Shown piece after piece: positions 9,713 through 16,072 of a DNA stretch of 16,212 nt. The notes under the pieces are model-generated. The model saw only the letters and a program-made list of their open reading frames with translations. It did no database searches and was not told where the DNA came from. The stretch is from NCBI GenBank assembly GCA_050181295.1, contig JBFXDI010000094.1:1-16212 (forward strand), in the 5' to 3' direction. The number at the start of each line of letters is the position of its first letter. The stretch's first letter is position 1. The DNA is from JBFXDI01 sp050181295 (lineage in GTDB: Bacteria; Pseudomonadota; Alphaproteobacteria; Rhizobiales; Aestuariivirgaceae). A program made the translations under genes and the position numbers.

Positions 9713-10783
9713 ATGAAATACGTAGCAAGACTGCTTCTCGGCGCTGCCGCCATGCTGGCCGTCGGCGCCGCTTATGCGGAGGAAGCCTGGTATCCCTACA
9801 ACGCCGCCAAGATCGAGCCGCCCTTCGCGGCCGACGGCAAGTCCGTCGACGTGTCCTACGAGCCGTTGGACAAGGCCTCGAAGCCCTGGGACATCTGCGT
9901 CTCCTTCCCGCATATGAAGGACGCCTACTGGCTCGGCGTCGACTACGGCGTGGCGGAGGAGTCGGCACGGCTCGGCGTCAAGATGAACCTGCTCGACGCC
10001 GGCGGCTATACCGAGCTCAACAACCAGATATCGCAGATCGAGGACTGCGTTGCGCGCGGCGCCAATGCCGTGGTGATCGGCGCCATCTCCTTCGACGGGC
10101 TCAACAACCTCGTCAGCGAGATCCGGAAAAAGAACATTCCCGTGATCGACGTCATCAACGGCATCTCCTCTCCGGAAGTTTCCGCCAAGTCGCTGGTCTC
10201 CTTCCACACCATGGGCTGGGAAGCCGGCGCCTATCTGGCGAAAAAGCATCCCGCCGGCAGCGAGGAGGTGGTGGTGGGCTTCTTCCCCGGACCCGCGGGC
10301 GCCGGCTGGGTCGAGGCCGCCAACACGGGCTTCCACGACGCCGTGAAGGGCTCGGCCGTGAAGGTGCTCGCGTCGAAATACGGCGATACCGGCAAGGAGG
10401 TGCAGCTCAAGCTCGTCGAGGACGAGCTGCAGGCACATTCCGAGATCCGCTACATCGTCGGCACCGCCGTCACGGCCGAGGCCGCTCAAGGGCTGATCCG
10501 CGAGCGCGGGCTGCAGGGCAAGATCGAGCTCCTCGCCTTCTACATGACTCCCGGTGTCTATGAGGGCATCAAGCGCGGCTTCATCCTTGCCGCTCCCGCC
10601 GATTCCATGGTCATCCAGGGCCGCATCGCCATCGATCAGGCCGTGCGCATTCTCGAGGGCAAGGATTTCATCAAGCATGTCGGACCGAAGATCTTTGTCG
10701 TCGATCCGACGAACGTCGACTCCGTGAAGCGGACCGACATTCTCCCGCCGGACGGCTACAAGCCCGTCTTCAACGTCAATTGA
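9713..10783 (+). CDS. TorT-like periplasmic substrate-binding protein of ABC importer
   Basis: A 356-residue exported binding protein. A signal peptide is clear: MKYVARLLLGAAAMLAVGAA with likely cleavage after AYA. The mature part is a type I periplasmic binding fold resembling E. coli TorT in several places: KPWDICVSFPHMKDAYWLGV, LLDAGGYTELNNQISQIEDC, VIDVINGISSPEV, HTMGWEAGAYLAKK, FFPGPAGAGWVEA, IRYIVGTAVTAEAAQG and the end DILPPDGYKPVF. E. coli TorT senses trimethylamine N-oxide for a sensor kinase, but here the gene is followed by an ABC ATPase and permease, so it most likely delivers the substrate of this pathway to the importer. The start at 9713 has AAGGGGAG just upstream. The ligand is unknown. 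Confidence 0.92.
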   Translation: MKYVARLLLGAAAMLAVGAAYAEEAWYPYNAAKIEPPFAADGKSVDVSYEPLDKASKPWDICVSFPHMKDAYWLGVDYGVAEESARLGVKMNLLDAGGYTELNNQISQIEDCVARGANAVVIGAISFDGLNNLVSEIRKKNIPVIDVINGISSPEVSAKSLVSFHTMGWEAGAYLAKKHPAGSEEVVVGFFPGPAGAGWVEAANTGFHDAVKGSAVKVLASKYGDTGKEVQLKLVEDELQAHSEIRYIVGTAVTAEAAQGLIRERGLQGKIELLAFYMTPGVYEGIKRGFILAAPADSMVIQGRIAIDQAVRILEGKDFIKHVGPKIFVVDPTNVDSVKRTDILPPDGYKPVFNVN

Positions 10784-10795
10784 CGGCGAAGTCCG

Positions 10796-10822
10796 CCGGT
10801 CCCGCGCTGGCCGCGGGACCGG
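10796..10822 (+). promoter_or_regulatory. Strong intercistronic hairpin between binding-protein and ATPase genes
   Basis: CCGGTCCCGCG (10796-10806) and CGCGGGACCGG (10812-10822) form a perfect 11-bp G+C-rich stem with loop CTGGC. No T tract follows, so full intrinsic termination is unlikely. Stem-loops between the binding-protein gene and the membrane-component genes are common in ABC importer operons. There they stabilise the upstream mRNA or reduce downstream expression, giving excess binding protein. The stem ends 19 bases before the ATPase start codon. Confidence 0.75.
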
Positions 10823-10841
10823 TTCGGACCGGAAGAAAACA

Positions 10842-12356
10842 ATGAACACATCCCTGCCGCCGCTGGTGGAGATGACCGGGATATCGAAGGATTTTCCCGG
10901 CGTGCGCGCGCTGAGCCATGTCGATTTTCGCCTCGAGCGCGGCGAGGTGCATGTGCTCTTCGGCGAGAACGGCGCCGGCAAGTCGACGCTGATCTCCATC
11001 CTCTCCGGCGTCTACCGGCCAAGCGCCGGCACGCTCAGGATCGATGGCCAGGAGGTCGAGCTGCGCTCCGTGCACGATGCGGCGCGCCACGGCGTCGGCA
11101 CCGTCTTTCAGGAGTTCTCGCTCGTCCCGACGCTTACCGTCTATGAGAATGTCTATCTCGGGCGCGAGCCGCGTCGGGGGTTCTTTGTCGACCGGCGCGC
11201 CATGCGCGAGGGCGCGAAGAAACTCTTTGACGAGCTCGGCTTCGACATCGACATCAGACGCCGCGTTTCCGAACTGTCGCGCGCCGAGCAGCAGATGGTC
11301 GAGATTGCAAAGGCGTTTCTGGCGGAAGCGCGCATCCTGATCCTGGACGAGCCCACGGCCTCGCTGACCGAGAAGGAGACGCAACGGCTGTTCCAGTTCA
11401 TCGCCAAGGCCAGGGCCGACGGCGTCGGCATCGTTTATATCTCGCATCGCATCCAGGAATTCGCCGAGATCGCCGATCAGATCAGCGTGCTGCGCGACGG
11501 GCTGCTGATCGGTACGCTCGCCGCTAGGGATGTCTCCGAGAAGCGCCTGGTCGAGCTGATGACCGGCCGCTCGATCGACCAGATCTATCCCGAGATTGCG
11601 CACCGGCGTGGCGAGACGCTGCTTGAGCTGCGCGGCATTCATGCGCGCGGTGTCCAGGGCATCGACCTCGATGTCCGCGCCGGCGAGGTGCTCGGGGTGG
11701 CCGGCCTGGTCGGCAGCGGCAAGTCGCGCCTCTGGCGCTCGGTGCTCGGCCTCCAGTCCGTCCGTGCCGGGCGCGTGACACTCAAGGGCCGCGACGTCAC
11801 CAACCGCCCGACCCGTGAGCTGCTCGCCTCCGGCCTGTTCTACCTTCCTCCCGACCGCAAGGCCGAGGGCCTGCAGCTTACTGCCAGCGCGCGCGAGAAC
11901 ATCCGCCTTGCCCTGATCGACCGGCCGGAACTTTCCCGCCGCGCCGGCCTCGTCTCGACCCGCCGCAGCCGCGAACTCGCCGACGCCATCGGCGAGCGCG
12001 TGGATATCACCAGGGAAAACATGGGCCGCGCTGTCTCCGCCCTGTCCGGCGGGAACCAGCAGAAGGTGTTGTTCGGCAAGGGGTTTGGCCGCGATCACGA
12101 CATTTATGTCTTCGACGAGCCGACCGTCGGCGTCGACATGGGCACGCGCGCCGCGCTCTACCGGCTCATCAAGGATATTGCCGAGGCCGGCAAGGCCGTG
12201 GTGCTGATCTCATCGGACCTGCCGGAGGTCATGAACCTCTCGCACCGCCTCCTGGTCTTCTCCAAGGGCCGCATTTCAGCCGAGTTGACAGGCGCGGCTA
12301 TCGAGGAGGCGACGGTGCTCGGCCACTTCTTCACGCAAACGAGGATCCCGGCATGA
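10842..12356 (+). CDS. ABC transporter ATP-binding protein, duplicated (RbsA/XylG type)
   Basis: A 504-residue ATPase with two ABC modules in one chain, the architecture of carbohydrate-type (CUT2) importers. First module: Walker A GENGAGKST at 41-49, Q-loop Gln90, signature LSRAEQQ at 145-151, Walker B ILILDEP near 165-171 and H-loop His202. Second module: a modified Walker A GLVGSGKSR at about 288-296, signature LSGGNQQ at 401-407 and IYVFDEP at about 421-427. The degenerate second site is normal for this subfamily. It powers import through the permease encoded next, whose start overlaps this stop (ATGA). Although the class is named for sugars, the genomic context points to a small nitrogenous or amide-type substrate. 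The start ATG at 10842 has GGAAG shortly upstream. Confidence 0.96.
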   Translation: MNTSLPPLVEMTGISKDFPGVRALSHVDFRLERGEVHVLFGENGAGKSTLISILSGVYRPSAGTLRIDGQEVELRSVHDAARHGVGTVFQEFSLVPTLTVYENVYLGREPRRGFFVDRRAMREGAKKLFDELGFDIDIRRRVSELSRAEQQMVEIAKAFLAEARILILDEPTASLTEKETQRLFQFIAKARADGVGIVYISHRIQEFAEIADQISVLRDGLLIGTLAARDVSEKRLVELMTGRSIDQIYPEIAHRRGETLLELRGIHARGVQGIDLDVRAGEVLGVAGLVGSGKSRLWRSVLGLQSVRAGRVTLKGRDVTNRPTRELLASGLFYLPPDRKAEGLQLTASARENIRLALIDRPELSRRAGLVSTRRSRELADAIGERVDITRENMGRAVSALSGGNQQKVLFGKGFGRDHDIYVFDEPTVGVDMGTRAALYRLIKDIAEAGKAVVLISSDLPEVMNLSHRLLVFSKGRISAELTGAAIEEATVLGHFFTQTRIPA

Positions 12357-13393
12357 TCACGCCAAGCACGCCCGCGCCGGCCGAGCCTGCCGTGAAGAAG
12401 CGCAATCCGATACTCGGGGCGCTGCGCGCCCTGTTCCTGCGCGTCGGTGTGCTGCCCTTCTTCCTCGCGGCGGCGCTTGTCGTCTTCGGGCTGGTCTCGT
12501 CCCAGTTCCTGTCGGTACAGAACCTCACCAATGTCGCGCGCCAGTCGGTCTATCTCGTGTTGGTCTCGCTCGGCCAGATGCTGGTGCTGATCACCGGCGG
12601 CTTCGACCTGTCGGTCGGGACGGCCATCGCGCTCACCTCTGTCGTCTCCGCCACGGTCATGGTCGCGGTGGCCGTCGCCATGCCCGACATGGTCTGGCTG
12701 GTGATCCTCCTGGGCGCGGTCGCCGGCTTCGGCGCGGCCTTGCTGGTCGGTGCTCTGAACGGTCTGGGCGTCGCGCAGTTCGGCGTTTCGCCGTTCATCA
12801 TGACGCTGGGTGTGCAGTCGATCGGCGCTGGCATTGCGCTCTTCATCACCGGCGGCGTGCCGGTCGCCAACCTGCCTTACGAGTTCGGCAACTTCTTCGG
12901 CTTCGGCCGCGTCCTGGGCGTTCCCGTGCCGGTGCTCTTCGCCATTCTCGCCATCCTCGGCATGTGGTTCGTCATGAACCGCACACGCTTTGGCGCCCAT
13001 GTCTACGCCGTCGGAGGCAATGTTCGCGCCGCGAACCTCTCCGGTGTCAACACCAAGCGCGTGCTCTTCCTCGCCTATGTGCTGTGCGCGCTGCTCGCCT
13101 CGCTGGCCGGCCTGCTGCTCACCGCCCGCGTCGAATCCGGCGAGACCAATCTCGGCGGCACGATCGCGCTCGAATCGATCGCCGCCTGCGTCATCGCTGG
13201 CGTGTCGCTGCGCGGGGGGCTCGGCCGGGTCGAGAACGTCGTTCTCGGCGCCTTCTTCATCGTGCTCGTCCAGAACGGCATGAACATCGCCCGCATCGGC
13301 TCCTATATGCAGATGGTGCTGCTTGGCGGCCTCCTCGTGCTCGCCGTCATACTCGACCAGATCCGCTACCGCATGCTCACCGGCAGCCGCTGA
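12353..13393 (+). CDS. ABC transporter permease (RbsC type)
   Basis: A 346-residue inner-membrane permease of the branched-chain amino acid/ribose transporter class. After a 30-residue polar N-terminus there are about eight to ten hydrophobic spans, including VLPFFLAAALVVFGLVSS, VLVSLGQMLVLITGGFDLSV and PVLFAILAILGMWFVM. The motif LVLITGGFDLSVGT is the RbsC-family hallmark (ITGGIDLSVG), and FGAHVYAVGGNVRAANLSGV is the conserved cytoplasmic loop that contacts the ATPase. It would act as a homodimer with the preceding double ATPase and the TorT-like binding protein. The start overlaps the ATPase stop by 4 bases. The second LamB gene follows after 20 bases, so transport and catabolic genes continue in one transcription unit. 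Confidence 0.95.
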   Translation: MITPSTPAPAEPAVKKRNPILGALRALFLRVGVLPFFLAAALVVFGLVSSQFLSVQNLTNVARQSVYLVLVSLGQMLVLITGGFDLSVGTAIALTSVVSATVMVAVAVAMPDMVWLVILLGAVAGFGAALLVGALNGLGVAQFGVSPFIMTLGVQSIGAGIALFITGGVPVANLPYEFGNFFGFGRVLGVPVPVLFAILAILGMWFVMNRTRFGAHVYAVGGNVRAANLSGVNTKRVLFLAYVLCALLASLAGLLLTARVESGETNLGGTIALESIAACVIAGVSLRGGLGRVENVVLGAFFIVLVQNGMNIARIGSYMQMVLLGGLLVLAVILDQIRYRMLTGSR

Positions 13394-13413
13394 CGGGTAT
13401 TTTGGAGGAAGAC

Positions 13414-14133
13414 ATGGAAATCAATTGCGACATGGGCGAGGGCTTCGGGATCTATTGGGTATGCGATGACGCGGAGATGATGAAGCATATCGACATCGCG
13501 AATGTCGCTTGCGGATTTCACGCCTCCGACCCTGTCGTCATGCATCGAACCGTCACCTTGGCGGAGAAGAACAAGGTGCGCGTCGGTGCGCATCCTTCAT
13601 ATCCGGACCATCAGGGTTTTGGCCGCCGCGAGATGAAGATTCAGCGTGATGAGCTGCGCGATATTCTCATCTATCAGGTCTCTGCGCTCAAAGGTTTCCT
13701 GGATATGTATGGGATGCAGATGAACCATATCAAACCGCACGGCGCCCTCTATGGAGTCGCCGCGCGGGACAAGGAGGTGGCGCACGCCATCGCGGACGTC
13801 GCGGAAATCTATGAGACGGCGCTTTTCGGAATGGCCGATACCGAGCATGAACGCGTTTATAAGGAGAGGGGAATTCCCTTCAGGGCTGAACTCTACGCCG
13901 ATCTGAACTATCGCAGCGACGGGTCTCTGGTCATCTCGCGGACGCCGCCGAAAGTCACGCCGGAGCAGGTCGTTCGACGGTGTCAGAAGGCAATTGCCAA
14001 GGGTGTGGTCGATACGATGGAGGGCGAGGACGCCCCGATCAGGTTCGACGTCATTTGCGTGCACTCGGATACGGAAGGCTCGGTGGAGGCGGCAAAAGCC
14101 CTCAAGCTCGCGCTCGCCGCAAAAGGGGGTTGA
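13414..14133 (+). CDS. LamB/YcsF (PxpA-like) family protein, second copy
   Basis: A 239-residue LamB/YcsF protein, close to E. coli PxpA (244). Blocks in order: MEINCDMGEGFG, NVACGFHASDPVVM, GAHPSYPDHQGFGRRE, IKPHGALYG, YADLNYRSDGSLVISR and VICVHSDTEGSVE. It keeps the Cys that the first copy has changed, and shares the HSD variant in place of HGD. The start at 13414 is supported by GGAGGAA just upstream; the frame is open further upstream inside the permease gene, but no family sequence lies there. Codon use differs from the first copy: in a hand count of about the first 120 codons, roughly 30% end in A or T here against 15% in the first copy. The two copies are diverged and not a recent tandem duplication. 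It may be the partner of the tautomerase and hydrolase genes that follow. Confidence 0.93.
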   Translation: MEINCDMGEGFGIYWVCDDAEMMKHIDIANVACGFHASDPVVMHRTVTLAEKNKVRVGAHPSYPDHQGFGRREMKIQRDELRDILIYQVSALKGFLDMYGMQMNHIKPHGALYGVAARDKEVAHAIADVAEIYETALFGMADTEHERVYKERGIPFRAELYADLNYRSDGSLVISRTPPKVTPEQVVRRCQKAIAKGVVDTMEGEDAPIRFDVICVHSDTEGSVEAAKALKLALAAKGG

Positions 14134-14153
14134 TCCATCGTCAGGAGGTTCGG

Positions 14154-14381
14154 ATGCCGTTTATTCGTGTTGACTGGTTCCCGGGGCGCACGCTCGAACA
14201 GAAGCGCGAGCTGGCGGAGGTTCTGACCCGCGAGTTTGCACGCATTGCAAAATGCCGGCCGGAAACGATCAATTTCATATTCACGGATGTCGACCGTGAA
14301 AACTGGGGCCGAAACGGCAAATTGTTCTGCGACGCCTACGAGTACGAGAACGCGCCTCGCCCCAATGACGATGCAAGATAG
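14154..14381 (+). CDS. 4-oxalocrotonate tautomerase-family protein
   Basis: A 75-residue protein beginning MPFIRVDWFPGRTLEQKREL, so after removal of Met it presents the catalytic N-terminal Pro1 of the tautomerase superfamily. The middle, ETINFIFTDVDRENWGRNG, matches a subgroup somewhat longer than the classic 62-residue enzyme. Members act as keto-enol tautomerases or related small-molecule enzymes in catabolic pathways, usually as hexamers; the substrate cannot be told. AGGAGG lies 5 bases before the ATG. It starts 20 bases after the second LamB gene and precedes a haloacetate-dehalogenase-like hydrolase, suggesting these enzymes process the product of ring opening. Confidence 0.92.
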   Translation: MPFIRVDWFPGRTLEQKRELAEVLTREFARIAKCRPETINFIFTDVDRENWGRNGKLFCDAYEYENAPRPNDDAR

Positions 14382-14430
14382 CTCTCCTGGTGAGGGCCTG
14401 GCGCGGGGAAAATCCCCAGCGAGAGCATGA
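14382..14430 (+). promoter_or_regulatory. Intercistronic gap with nested inverted repeats
   Basis: GGGGA and TCCCC (14405-14417) form a 5-bp stem with an AAA loop. CTCTCCTGG (14382-14390) can pair, with one bulged base, with CCAGCGAGAG (14416-14425), covering the region just before the hydrolase start at 14431. The two stems share bases at 14416-14417, so they compete only at their edges. No T tract follows. It may influence hydrolase translation, but it could be chance in G+C-rich DNA. Confidence 0.3.
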
Positions 14431-15285
14431 ATGTTCGAGGAGTTTACGCTTGAGCACGTGGAATTGTCCGACGCGACTCTTCGTGTCCGTTGGGGCGGCG
14501 CGGGGCAGCCCATCCTCCTCTTGCATGGCCATCCGCGCACCCACGCGACTTGGGACAAGGTGGCGACGCGGCTGGCCCAAGGTCACACTGTGGTGTGCCC
14601 CGACCTCAGAGGCTTCGGCCGCTCTTCAATTCCCGCGGACACATCCGATCACTCGGGCTCCTCGAAGCGCGCAAAGGCGAAGGACTGTGTTGAACTGATG
14701 CAGCGCTTCGGCTTTGGACGATTTGCCATCGTGGGGCACGACCGGGGCGCCTACACCGCCTTCCGCGCCGCGATGGATTGGCCGGACGCGATCAGCCACC
14801 TCGCGGTGCTGGACGCCGTCCCGATCCTGGAAGCGCTCGAGCGTTGCGATACCCGCTTCGCGACGCGCTGGTGGCACTGGTTCTTCTTCGGCCAGGCCGA
14901 CAAGCCGGAGCGGGCGATTTCGGCGGATCCGGAGGCCTGGTACGCACCGCCATCGCCGGCCGTGGGCGAAGCCGCGCTGGCGGACTGGCGAGCTGCAATC
15001 CACGACCCCGCAGTCGTCCATGGCATGATCGAGGATTATCGGGCCGGGCTGACGATCGATCCGCTCCATGACGCTGAGGACCGCGCGGCCGGTCGGCGGG
15101 TGCGCTGCCCGACGCTCGCGCTTTGGTCCGAGGAGGACGACCTGCCGATGCTCTATGGCGATGTCCTTGCGGTGTGGCGCCCTTGGGCAGCGGATCTTCG
15201 CGGCCGATCGTTCCCCTGCGGGCATCACATGTCCGAGGAGATCCCGGAACTGCTCGCCGATGTTCTTGCGGATTTCGTGGGGTAA
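14431..15285 (+). CDS. Alpha/beta hydrolase, haloacetate (fluoroacetate) dehalogenase-like
   Basis: A 284-residue alpha/beta hydrolase. HGHPRTHATW forms the oxyanion region. The nucleophile elbow GHDRGAY carries Asp104, as in dehalogenases and epoxide hydrolases. Asp128 in VLDAVP and His265 in CGHHMSEE complete the likely triad. His149-Trp150 in RWWHWFF and Tyr203 in EDYRAG match the halide-binding His, Trp and Tyr of fluoroacetate dehalogenase. Of the two arginines that hold the substrate carboxylate there, Arg105 is present but the second is replaced by Tyr108, so substrate preference may differ. The cytosolic location is inferred from the lack of a signal peptide. The start at 14431 has only a weak ribosome site. 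It is the last gene before the degenerate guaA copy. Confidence 0.9.
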   Translation: MFEEFTLEHVELSDATLRVRWGGAGQPILLLHGHPRTHATWDKVATRLAQGHTVVCPDLRGFGRSSIPADTSDHSGSSKRAKAKDCVELMQRFGFGRFAIVGHDRGAYTAFRAAMDWPDAISHLAVLDAVPILEALERCDTRFATRWWHWFFFGQADKPERAISADPEAWYAPPSPAVGEAALADWRAAIHDPAVVHGMIEDYRAGLTIDPLHDAEDRAAGRRVRCPTLALWSEEDDLPMLYGDVLAVWRPWAADLRGRSFPCGHHMSEEIPELLADVLADFVG

Positions 15286-15342
15286 CGGCCGGCCGGCTGA
15301 TCGGTTTGCCCCCTTGCTTGATCGATCGACCGATTGACCGTG

Positions 15343-15416
15343 GAGGTGCGTGGCGTCGTTCGCGTGGTATATGACATCACCTCGAAGCTGATCGGCACGA
15401 TCGAGCGGGAGAAGAG
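15343..15416 (+). pseudogene. Degenerate second copy of the guaA 3' end (candidate right island boundary)
   Basis: Seventy-four bases aligned without gaps to the end of guaA (4122-4195), 59 identical by hand count. Read in the guaA frame it gives EVRGVVRVVYDITSKLIG then TIERE, with Lys where guaA has its stop. The invariant PP of the GuaA tail is LI here and Trp is Arg, so this copy is free of selection for GMP synthase function. No guaA similarity extends upstream of 15343, and the window holds no other guaA fragment. It is best read as the displaced 3' end left at the far side of an insertion into guaA. Its last bases (GGGAGAAGAG) also sit where the ribosome site of the next gene is expected. 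Confidence 0.85.
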
Positions 15417-15421
15417 ATGCG

Positions 15422-16045
15422 GTGAAAGCCGAGGAGAGGAACTACGGCACGTTCAGGGTGCCGGCGGCGGAGGGAGCGGCCTTCCGTCTCGCCCGCGGCG
15501 ACACCGTGCAGGTCATCAACGAGAGCGGCTCGCAGGTGGTCGACTTCTGGTGCCTCTCCCTTGAGAATGAAGCCGAGCACCTGTCGATGGGTCACTGCAG
15601 GGAGGTTCTCGGCAAGATATTCTTCGACCCGGGCGACGTGCTCATCTCGGACAGGTACGCGCCTCTTCTGGAGTATGTCGCCGACACCGCCGGAGGTCGC
15701 CACGACACGCTGATCGCGGCCTGCAGCGAGGAGATGTATCTCCGCTTCGGGCGCGAGAAGGGACATCCGAGTTGCGCCTCCAATTTCGAGCGCCAGGCGC
15801 AGCGGATCGGCTGGCCGCCCCATCTCCCGCCGCAGCCCTGGAACCTGTTCATGCGGGCGGAAGTCGGGGAAGACGGCAGGATCGCCTACAGCCGCCCGCC
15901 CTTCATTCCGGACGGAACGGTCACCCTGAAGGCGCTGGCCCCCATGCTGGCGATCGTCTCCGCGTGCCCCGACGACTGCTATCCGACGAACGGCGGCGAC
16001 GGCTCGCCGCGGGCGTTCACGGTGCGCGTAGACGCGGGCGCGTAG
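15422..16045 (+). CDS. DUF1989 / urea-carboxylase-associated family protein
   Basis: A 207-residue protein of the DUF1989 family, often encoded beside urea or guanidine carboxylases; members of the family form carboxyguanidine deiminase. Family blocks seen are GDTVQVINESGSQVVDFW, GHCREVLGKIFFDPGDVLIS, GGRHDTLIAACSEEMYLRFG, HPSCASNFERQ and IVSACPDDCYPTNGG. Likely active-site or metal residues are His94, Cys101 and Cys182. The start is taken as GTG at 15422, with GGGAGAAGAG 5 bases upstream; no ATG fits the family N-terminus. The gene lies just outside the guaA remnant, so it is either the original neighbour of guaA or part of another inserted segment. Its family association with biotin-dependent urea-type carboxylases makes a link to the split carboxylase at 6202-9662 plausible but unproven. 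Confidence 0.9.
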   Translation: MKAEERNYGTFRVPAAEGAAFRLARGDTVQVINESGSQVVDFWCLSLENEAEHLSMGHCREVLGKIFFDPGDVLISDRYAPLLEYVADTAGGRHDTLIAACSEEMYLRFGREKGHPSCASNFERQAQRIGWPPHLPPQPWNLFMRAEVGEDGRIAYSRPPFIPDGTVTLKALAPMLAIVSACPDDCYPTNGGDGSPRAFTVRVDAGA

Positions 16046-16072
16046 AGCAGTTTCCGATCTGTCTGGATAAGG
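16046..16072. repeat. Candidate insertion-sequence end with short inverted repeat
   Basis: Between the DUF1989 stop and the transposase stop lies TGTCTGG from 16060, then GGATAA (16065-16070) and TTATCC (16073-16078), a 6-bp inverted repeat with a 2-base spacer that overlaps the transposase stop codon. Many IS481/IS3-type elements begin with TGT, so the left end of the element may lie at about 16060. The other end is outside the window, so this cannot be confirmed here. Confidence 0.35.

Noticed and set aside
10796..10822. Intrinsic terminator ending the operon after the binding-protein gene
   Set aside because: The stem is strong, but no T tract follows and the ATPase start is only 19 bases away, so partial attenuation or RNA stabilisation is more likely.
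12964..13413. Upstream extension of the second LamB gene into the permease
   Set aside because: The added residues are Arg/His/Pro-rich and antithetical to the family start; the ATG at 13414 has a good ribosome site and begins MEINCDMGEGFG.
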